Assembly: GCA_034670405.1 (NCBI GenBank)
Contig: JAXDDX010000144.1
Coordinates: 977,501-1,041,500 of the forward strand
DNA from: Hoplostethus atlanticus
Taxonomy: Eukaryota; Chordata; Actinopteri; Trachichthyiformes; Trachichthyidae
Direction: 5' to 3'
Length of the DNA: 64,000 bases
Each line of letters begins with the position of its first letter. Positions within the stretch are counted from its first letter, which is position 1. A model generated the notes under the pieces. The model worked only from the letters and a program-made list of their open reading frames with translations, searched no databases and was not told the DNA's origin. A program made the position numbers and the translations under genes. Below, piece by piece: positions 56,121 to 64,000 of the stretch.

Positions 56121-58373
56121 TACATTAAAATACACAAGTATTCTTAATAACCCTGGAAGAGTTCATCCAAAATTCAGACTAGATACTTCAATTGTAAACT
56201 TTGGCTTACTTGTCAATCTAGGCATAAATAAAATGAAAGATTAAGCAAGAGCAATAAAATGTAGATTAAAATTGTTCTACGTTGTCTAAAGTTACTGCTA
56301 GGTCATGTATTTCCGGCCTGGGGCACAAGAATCTTTGCCCATTGACTCTCGTTATAAGTTGTACATGCGCAGTTCGCTCCTCTTCAATACAAGAGATAGG
56401 AGCTTGGTGGGGCCCAACAGCATTTATCTGAATGCTGCTGATTTACACACCACCAACCACTGGTTGGCAGCAGAGAGCGAGTGGCTTGTGGTACATCTGA
56501 CATAAAATGCGCCAGAATGAGACAATATACTCGGTCGTTTTCAAGGAGCTGGTTTAGTAGGAAGGCTTGGCTAACTGCATGTAGTGACCAATACTTTATT
56601 TAGCTTTTTTTTTTTCAAATGACAGGTCTCAGACCCAGTATGGATTCAGACAGGTTTGAATAATTTAAACCACATATCAGAAAAAACAAAAGCAAATGTT
56701 TGGGAAAGTAAACATAGCTGCTCAGCTTGATGAAGGCTACAGCATAGGGATCCGTAAGCATAATGAGGAGGTTGACAAAAACAGGCACATCCTGTCTAAA
56801 ATAATAAACTGTGTCAAGTTCTGTGGTGCCATAGAGTCATTGAGAAATGTGCATCTCTCAAGGAGAGAAGGGCAAAATTTATGTACAAAAAGTTTAAGCC
56901 ACAAGGTGGCAAAGTCATATGGCTTTGAACCAGTTCACTCAGCTTTTTGATGGCACTGGGTATTTCAAATGTAATACCATATTCATTTATTTTTTTCTTA
57001 AATGTTTTTTTCTATTAAGTCTTACTGTGTTCATAATTTTCTGCTATTGTCTCAGATTTCTTATGCACTTATCGAGGCACTTTTCGCTTACCATTATATA
57101 TTGTAGTATAAAAGATAATTATTATAAAGAATTTACACTAATTGAAGTACCTTAACTTACCTTAACTAAGCACGTTTCATTACAACAAATGTGCATTCAG
57201 CTCAGCAAATACAAATAAAGCCAAATAGGCCTTTTCATTTATTTAAATACACTGATGATGCCTTAGTACATGTTTGCTTGATTTTTGGTATAGCCCCCCC
57301 GGAGAAAAATGCACCAGCCGCCACTGATCCAAACCCAAATTTTAAAATAATGTCACCAAGAATCACCTTTAACTGTGGTACACAAAACTGCATCGATATT
57401 TCATTTGAAAACAGGGCTGTATAATTCTGTAGAGAAACAGACAATCAAATGGAGACTGCCATTGTTACAGTTGGTCATAAACTTGAAGGTCTTTTTGCAG
57501 TCATGCTCATATGGTTAAATGAGTACATTAAAAAAAACATTAAAAAATGTATTCATCAGAGTAGATTATGACCTCATAGAAACTTTAAAATGCATGTAGG
57601 CAGTGTTGTTTCATCTCAAATCAACCTTCAAACTTGTGGACATTTTTATGACAAGCAGAATTACGTGATGCTTGCTTATTTGATTAAAACTGTCTGATGA
57701 TGGATGCATAATATAATGGACTAAAGAACTGATTAGACTAGGCAGAAATGAACAAGGGACTAGTGCAAACAGTATGCTATGAAGAAAAGAGAAGAAAACA
57801 AGTGAGGGTGATTTATGTATGAAAATTCTGAATCATTAATGTGATATACTGTACATCATGTGCAAGATGGAGAAATATTGATACAGATCAGGAAATGACT
57901 GGTTGAGAGCAGGGCTTCGGAAGAGACATGTCTGAACTAGTTTGCTCTTCTTCACTTATATTTTATTGAATCTGATCAGATTCTGTTCATTTTTGTCTGT
58001 TCATGTTGTTCACAGACCTTCTGTGCTCATGCATATCAATATGATGTCATCATAAGAGAATTAAATACAAATTAGAAGCAGTAATGTTAAGTGTGCTAAT
58101 GCAGTATGACGTGTGTTGCATGTTACAGCAAGCTGAAAATATGCTGTAAACGTTCCCATCAGTCCAAAATCTCGCCACTATGCAATGAAAGCTAAAGTGA
58201 CCAACTGTAATCAACTACAGTACTGAACTGTAGTTTTTACAGTTCTGTACTGGTATCATATTGTGACATCTAAGAGTGCATCAATCTGAAAGAAGAGTGA
58301 AAGCAGAACGAAAGTCTGTGGTCCAGCTGAAGTTGTTCATATAGTCTACATGTTATTTGCGTATTGTCTGCAG
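56121..58373 (+). other. Intron, nothing recognised
   Basis: AT-rich intron. A few short open frames (56696-56950 is the longest coherent one) without motifs. Confidence 0.5.
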
Positions 58374-58539
58374 ACATGTTTGTTGACTAAAGGCCTGGAG
58401 TGTTTGGTGGAGCCCTCTGTCCAGCTGATGAGGAAGTGTCTTCCTAAAACCCCTCTACCACTATCATCAGATAAGTCTGTCTACTCCTTTCCCCTGCCTG
58501 GAAGACTGGATACCAACCCTGATACTGACGTGGGACCAG
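58374..58539 (+). CDS. agbl1: AGBL1 (CCP4) exon g
   Basis: The acceptor is TATTGTCTGCAG and the donor is GTATAT. Entry phase 0, exit phase 1. Encodes TCLLTKGLECLVEPSVQLMR, KCLPKTPLPLSSDKSVYSFP and LPGRL. Human AGBL1 has [20 protein letters not shown] and AFPVPG here. The C(Y/L)PxxPLPL and (F)P(L/V)PG motifs agree, which marks the end of the armadillo-like region. Confidence 0.94.
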
Positions 58540-59403
58540 GTATATTACCACTATAGTGTGATGGCACCAGTAGGAGTAGGAGGCTTTCATAGTTGTAGTG
58601 GTAGTATAACATTTTACAATCCCTCGTGCCAAAAAATAGGAAGAAAATTGTATACACAATATATAAAACATAAGCATAAAGTTATGTAAGGATAATGTAT
58701 GGCAAGCAAGTCACTGAAGTCAAAGCTCCTTCAAGAAGATCAAGACCTTTAATCATCCTGTCAGGGATCCGGCTCACTGTACATTATCCTGCATATTACA
58801 TGGTTTCTTATCAAAGACACTAATCATTTGACATAAAATATTGATTTAAAATTATTTTATTATAACAAAAGTAATTTACAAGTTTCCTCCCCAAAACTAA
58901 TCCAACAGGACTGTCTGCAGTAACCAAGAAGTAATGGCTTTTTGGCACCAGGTGTCACCAGTTAAAATAGGAAATCAACAAAATGGACCAGACTAATGTT
59001 ATTTTATTTTCAGGGTGTAATGCAATTAAAGGTACACATTTTGAAAGTGGCTGGTGACTTTCTATACCCACTGTACATGTAGTCAGCCTACAAGTTTCAG
59101 ATGGGTTCACAGGAAGCATCTATTGAGCAAATTACTGAGGCAATAGAATAAATTACTCAGGTTTGGTGTAAAAATAAATAAATAAAAAGAACCCCTGATC
59201 TGAAATCAGCCTTTTGGGAATCAAATCCTCTTAAGCAACTTACTGAATAACAACACTACAAAGCTACATATTAGGAAAACAAAGGAAAGAATGGAATTTT
59301 TGAATTCTATTTGATTACAATAGAATTTAATGCTCCTGAAGTCATGAAGTAAATTCCCATGTGATCTTTGCCATGTGATGACACACACATGCAGGTTGTC
59401 TCC

Positions 59404-59435
<32 letters not shown>

Positions 59436-59517
59436 TTTCAAACTATTGTTTGACACTGACACTGATTGGTTGACACTGACATTTGCATCTCTGCTCTGTT
59501 CTCTCTGTTGGATCTAG
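58540..59517 (+). other. Intron with (TTTC)n
   Basis: A (TTTC)n tract at 59405-59437. Nothing else recognised. Confidence 0.6.
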
Positions 59518-59585
59518 ATGAGAGCTGTGAGGAGAGTGATGATGAAGAAGATGAAGAGATCCAAGAGGCAGATAGCAAGGACTAT
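59518..59585 (+). CDS. agbl1: AGBL1 (CCP4) exon h, acidic linker
   Basis: The acceptor is TTGGATCTAG and the donor is GTGAGT. Entry phase 1, exit phase 0. Encodes a highly acidic, presumably disordered stretch, DESCEESDDEEDEEIQEADSKDY. Human AGBL1 has an acidic run ([20 protein letters not shown]) at the same place. Together with the next exon it separates the armadillo-like region from the rest. Confidence 0.92.
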
Positions 59586-59884
59586 GTGAGTGTGTATGCG
59601 TGTGTTGATGTCCTCATAACGATAGAAAGATAAGGCAAATCCTGCAAAGTGAGGACATTTTTTGTCATGGTCTGAGGCTGTTTTTCTCCCTCTGGATCTG
59701 GACAGCTCAACATCATTAAAGGAACCATGAATTCTGAGGGAAACCAGAGAATTCATGAACAGAACGTCAGGCCATCAGTCTGAGAGCTAAGGCTGGGATG
59801 AAAGTGGCTGTTCCAACAAGTCAATGATCCTAAACATTAACACAAATCTACCAAAGAATGACTCAGGAAGAAGAAATTTAGTGT

Positions 59885-60367
59885 TTTGCTTTGACCATTG
59901 AGGGCTGACCGGTTTCCCTTCTACCCTTCCTATCCAAAACTCTTGAACGTGCTGTCTTTAATCAACTGTCCTTGTACCTCCATCAGAACAACCTCTTCGA
60001 CCCCCACCAGTCCGGGTTCAAGGTGGGTCACTCGACCAACTCGACTTAAGTCATGAGAGCAAACTCTCTCTCCTCTGTCCTGATACTCCTGGACCAGGTG
60101 ACGCTGAGAGGGTCTATGTCAGAACCACGCAGACTTGCTACTGGGGTTCCGCAAGGCTCGGTTCTGGGTTCTCTCCTTTTTTCCCTCTACACAACATCTC
60201 TTGGTTCTGTTATCCACTCCCATGACTTTTCCTACCACTGCTATGCCGATGACACCCAGCTGATCCTGTCATTTCCCCCCTCTGCGTGCCTGGCAGACAT
60301 CTTGGAGTGGATGTCGATGCACCACCTGAAGCTCAACCTGGACAAGACTGAGCTGGTGTGCGGCAAA
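59885..60367 (+). mobile_element. L2-type LINE RT segment
   Basis: Plus-strand RT remnants: [58 protein letters not shown] and [14 protein letters not shown] (catalytic YADD at about 60241), [11 protein letters not shown]. Contains a stop/frameshift near 60048. It is directly joined to an inverted 3' piece (next entry). Confidence 0.88.
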
Positions 60368-60528
60368 AGGTGGGCAGTGACTCTGCTGTCCTGACATAAG
60401 TGGGGAGTTCATTCCACCACTGTGGGGCCAGGACAGAGAAGAGCCCTGACCGTGTAGATCGGCCGCTGGGGCCTCTGAGCAACGGGGCAACTCACCTCGA
60501 GGCAGCAGAGAAAAGTGGTCGCTCGGGG
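60368..60528 (-). mobile_element. L2-type LINE 3' segment, inverted relative to the RT
   Basis: Matches 13557-13720 of the minus-strand L2 (CATCAGTGGGGAGTTAATTC and GTGGGGCCAGGACAGAGAA type blocks, GGCCGC..GGGGCCTCTGAGC), so it is minus-strand L2. The adjoining RT is plus-strand. The two pieces face each other in the opposite way to a normal single insertion. Confidence 0.85.
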
Positions 60529-60581
60529 GTATGCTAATGTAGTTGTACAGATCTGTGCTGGAGCACATTTGTCATTGTTGG

Positions 60582-60583
<2 letters not shown>

Positions 60584-60645
<62 letters not shown>
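60584..60645 (+). repeat. (TG)n tract upstream of exon i
   Basis: About 31 TG units that end 12 nt before the splice acceptor of exon i, followed by TTTCTCTCTCCAG. Confidence 0.97.
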
Positions 60646-60647
<2 letters not shown>

Positions 60648-60657
60648 CTCTCTCCAG

Positions 60658-60774
60658 GATGACGACTTGGAGACAGACCTGAACAAACTTCGTAGTCGTC
60701 CTGATCCAGACAGACCTAAAGAGTTGCTGGCGCAATACAGCCTACTCTGTCCTGAACTCACACATGACTTCCAG
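60658..60774 (+). CDS. agbl1: AGBL1 (CCP4) exon i
   Basis: The acceptor is TCTCTCTCCAG and the donor is GTATAT. Both phases are 0, 117 nt. Encodes DDDLETDLNKLRSRPDPDRP, KELLAQYSLLCPELTHDFQ. Human AGBL1 reads [20 protein letters not shown] with a similar continuation (MQYEVMCLELSYSFEEL). The exon could be skipped without shifting the frame because 117 is divisible by three. GT tracts lie on both sides. Confidence 0.95.

Positions 60775-60778
<4 letters not shown>

Positions 60779-60838
<60 letters not shown>
60779..60838 (+). repeat. (GT)n tract downstream of exon i
   Basis: About 29 GT units beginning 4 nt after the donor GT, so the donor reads GTATATGTGTGTGT. Confidence 0.97.
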
Positions 60839-60839
<1 letters not shown>

Positions 60840-63174
60840 ACAATGATTGCATGAGGGATAAAGCTACTGGCACAATACTGCCACCTGTGTTCTGAACTAC
60901 ACCACAACCCAACTGCCAGCTAGGCATATACACCCACAGGTTAAAATCCTTCCTGGCTGCAATCTGCCTTAATTGGCTGCAGCTTGTGCCAGATGCAGGG
61001 AGAACCAGCCCACTAGCTTGATTCTCTCCTGCATCTAGCTCACGCCTCAACCACACCCTCCCTACAGTCCGCCACACATACACTTATTCGGGTAGGAGAC
61101 AAAGACTAATATGCAGTAGTGCACGGTCCATGCATTCCTCCTAGAGCAAATTTCAAAATTCATGGCTGATATTGATGGAATGCATCCCATTATTACAGTT
61201 TACTGTAATAATTCCCAGCATTGCCATTCACAATAAAATAGTGATAACTATATTTTATTGTGAAAATATGTAAGAAAATGGGTAAATGCAAGGCTATAGG
61301 CAAACAGTGGCATGTGAGAGGGAGAATGCAAACCGCAGATGTAAATGTGGCATTATACTTGAGGTACTGTGAACAATATTGTGAACAATTTCACTGTCAC
61401 CAGCTGGCCAAAAGTGACATCCTCAATATTAACAATGTTCTCTGTAGGATTTGTTGTAGGTTATTTCATCAATTAATTGTAGACAGCGCTTGTATGAGTT
61501 GTGTAGGTTCATTTTGTTGGTTGTGACCTTTTGTTATGTATCATTGAAATAAAAAAAATGAATGAAAGACAGGACAGGAGAGAAGAGAGAATGCAAGAGA
61601 GTACTTTCATATATTCTCATTATTATCATGACTTACCACAGGTAGATATGACTGATTTGAGAGAGGAAATGAGGAAGACAGAGAAAAAAGAGAGATACCG
61701 ACAGAGAGGGTGTGGGTGCTAATTTCAAACATGGTCATCATCATCTTGACTTACATGGCTATTACCAGAGGTAGACATGATTGATGAGAGAGAGAGAGAG
61801 AGAGACAGATGCTATGTTACTATTGCCAATAGTCCAAGTAAGACAATAGTGTGTTTAAACCATTTACATGATTCTATAAAGTGACACCTTCCATAAAAAT
61901 CTGGTTTACATGTGGTTACTGTGAGTATTCAAATGGAAATGATAAAAAACTCACTAACTACAACTACTTGATCACACTTAGAACATGTAAACACCTTCAT
62001 CACATTTGTTTAACTGCTCTCTTCACATTTGTTTGAGTCCTCCATCTATGTTGCTGCAATTGCGCTTACGCTAATGGCACTAACATAATCAGAGTACGCC
62101 ATTTACATGGGTCCTGCCTTACTCACATCGTTCTAATTCCAGTTAAGACGTAATATAGCTGTATTTTTTGTGTGCATGAAAACACAGCCACTGTGTCTAT
62201 GAGAGAGTATGCAAATATACAGGAGAGAGAGAGAGTGTGTGTGTGTGTGTGTGTGTGTGTGGAGAGAGAGAGAGAGAGAGAGAAATACAGAAATAGACTT
62301 GACAGTGACAGATGGGACGTAATGAACGAGTGTCTCGGCCCATGATAATATGTTTCATGTCATAAAACACAAGATACTATCTGACTGATAATATCTGACT
62401 AATAGGTGGCATATTCAACCTAATATATCATAATATATTATAGAGGCTTTTAGCTAAAACAGCCTGGATATGGATAGGATTGAATCTGATTTTGAGATGT
62501 TCTCTGGTATCGAGGGTTATGAAATATACATGCTAAACTAGCTGTGGGAAATCACGTGAACGTCATGTGTACGATCAAGGTTAGCGCGTTGGATAAAGGT
62601 TAGTGTTCCCATTTGATATCATACATACATAACAGTACACACACACTCCTCGTTCCCGAACCCCCTTTTCCTAACCTGGGACCGTAACCATTCGGGGATA
62701 ACCCACCCCAACCCCCACCCCTTACCCTAAACAGTGTTCATTCAAAACATCGGTGAAGGAAGGTGCACACTTGATAACCCCAATGACATGGCACGTACCG
62801 TGGTGGGCTAGGGTAGGTAACTGGCAAATGGTGCCATTTGACGAATGACTCTGTAGATTTATGACGGTGATGGAAAAATCCTCTAGGCTATATGGTTCAA
62901 AGGTTTATTTGGCACTATGCAAAGCTGCATGTAATAGTGCCACCTTTTTTTTCACGAGTAGTGGGGGAGATTTGACACCTATCAGATTTGTCATTTTCAT
63001 GTAAATGATTCCTGTCTGCAGGGATGTTTACATCATTTACATTTGCCTGTTCTGGGCTGTTCTGAAGATGAACATTTTATGCAATACATAATATATGCTG
63101 ATTTTTAATATATGCTGAAGTCTGTGGCTGTTGTGATTGTTCAGATTTTTGTTGTGTGTTTCTGTGTTTCCAAG
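60839..63174 (+). other. Intron, nothing recognised
   Basis: (GA)n at 61789-61806. Mixed GA and GT tracts at about 62223-62283. No gene. The polypyrimidine tract before exon j is weak: TTTCTGTGTTTCCAAG. Confidence 0.6.
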
Positions 63175-63334
63175 GAGCTGGACTCTGGTTCAGAGCCAGA
63201 GGAGAGTTCATCATCATCGTCATCATCATCAGATGAGGAAGCTCTGCTCTTCAACAGTTCTAGAAGGAGTAATGCCAGGTCTAATTCCTGCACTTCCTCT
63301 CCTGAATCGCCTTCCACTGGACGATACACACAAG
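63175..63334 (+). CDS. agbl1: AGBL1 (CCP4) exon j, acidic-serine segment
   Basis: The acceptor is GTTTCCAAG, an AAG acceptor instead of the usual CAG/TAG. The donor is GTCAGG. Entry phase 0, exit phase 1. Encodes ELDSGSEPEE, then nine serines encoded by TCA/TCG codons, then DEEALLFNSSRRSNARSNS and ending PSTGRYTQ. Low-complexity and probably disordered. Serines followed by acidic residues are potential casein-kinase-2 sites. The catalytic domain should lie beyond the window. The gene continues past 64000. Confidence 0.8.
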
Positions 63335-64000
63335 GTCAGGGCCTTCAGTTGGAAAAGGATTTGGTACTATTCAGGGAATTTGGTGATATTGAAATAGCAG
63401 GGTTGAAGAGAAACTGGTTATATGGAACAGATTCTCTTCAATTTGTAATTATTGAATATGTTGAACATTAACATAAGAGTCCTTACAACAACGGCAATGT
63501 GTTTTGTACTGAAACGTTACCAAGGGCCAGGGTTTGAGGGTCTGCTGAAAATGTACAATTTTCAAACATGATGAAAATGTAAGTACGGTGTGGGGTGTCT
63601 AGGTGGTTTAGTGGTATGTATGTATCTTATTCCCTTCACTTTCTCCCATCTTCTCTGTTAGATTCCACAATATACTGTCTAGTAAGAAAGAAGTGGCATA
63701 AAAAATGGGAGATAAAGATAAAATAATAATCCTAAGGAGTAAGCTCCACTTCAACTAGCACTAGTTTACTGCAAGTATGTCCAAACACTAGTGTGTCCAA
63801 CACTAGTATTCACTGAAAGGTTGGGAGAAATCATATCCCTGGATTGGTATTGTGCCGAACGCAAACTTAAAATTAAGAGTCAGCCCTTATTTTGAACAAG
63901 GTGTTTCTCCACAAATATTACTTCAAAATAAAAGTATAACCATTTTCTCCAACTCTGTTACACTGGAAATATTTCAAATAATCAATCAAGTAAATTAAAT
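63335..64000 (+). other. Intron after exon j
   Basis: AT-rich, no exon recognised. The continuation of the gene is expected outside the window. Confidence 0.5.

Noticed and set aside
59885-60528. Classic twin-primed L2 insertion
   Set aside because: The orientation of the 3' piece is opposite to that expected, because its tail side faces the RT segment.
63145-63174. Exon j starting after TTCAG at 63141-63144
   Set aside because: It is in frame, but would add ten mostly hydrophobic residues from a pyrimidine-rich tract to an acidic disordered protein region. The AAG acceptor fits better.
3090-63334. Assigning the host gene to AGTPBP1 (CCP1)
   Set aside because: Both are cytosolic carboxypeptidases with similar repeats, but [18 protein letters not shown]-like and LCCLHQ...STTQ-type segments fit AGBL1 better.

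Overview
The window is vertebrate, almost certainly teleost, nuclear DNA. It has short exons in large introns, dense dinucleotide microsatellites and many fish-type mobile elements: L2 and CR1/Rex-type LINEs, hAT, Tc1/mariner, Kolobok-like TTAA elements, a BEL/Pao LTR element and a Polinton fragment.

One host gene spans the window on the + strand. Ten consecutive coding exons (3090-3153, 4479-4625, 8268-8399, 12860-12953, 26067-26104, 54541-54749, 58374-58539, 59518-59585, 60658-60774, 63175-63334) join with matching splice phases into about 1.2 kb of open reading frame. The product matches the N-terminal armadillo-like region of a cytosolic carboxypeptidase. It fits AGBL1/CCP4 better than its paralogue AGTPBP1/CCP1. 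The 5' start and the zinc-carboxypeptidase (M14) domain lie outside the window. The gene family removes glutamates from tubulin and other proteins.

Everything else is intron. 1-12.9 kb holds a Tc1 remnant, a hAT element with a perfect 8-bp target duplication, a roughly 480-bp inverted repeat pair that brackets exons 1 and 2, LINE tails, a THAP-bearing foldback element and a solo LTR. 13-22 kb is a nest of elements: an L2 tail, a 1.6-kb TTAA-flanked Kolobok-like element, and a 4.8-kb foldback element inserted in an L2 copy. 26.1-54.5 kb is one 28-kb intron. It contains a TA-flanked DNA element with a younger hAT MITE inside it that carries a tRNA-Lys-like segment, an L2, an R2/NeSL-like RT, Polinton capsid fragments, a nearly complete LINE with an 840-codon ORF, and an internally deleted BEL/Pao element with both LTRs. 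54.5-64 kb holds the last five exons with small elements, including an exon placed between two long GT tracts.

No intact new multi-gene system was found. The most unusual structures are the composite foldback element with 28 nt of apparent filler copied from its flank, the exon flanked by GT repeats, and the exon pair flanked by inverted repeats. All repeat boundaries and identities were read by eye, without database searches.
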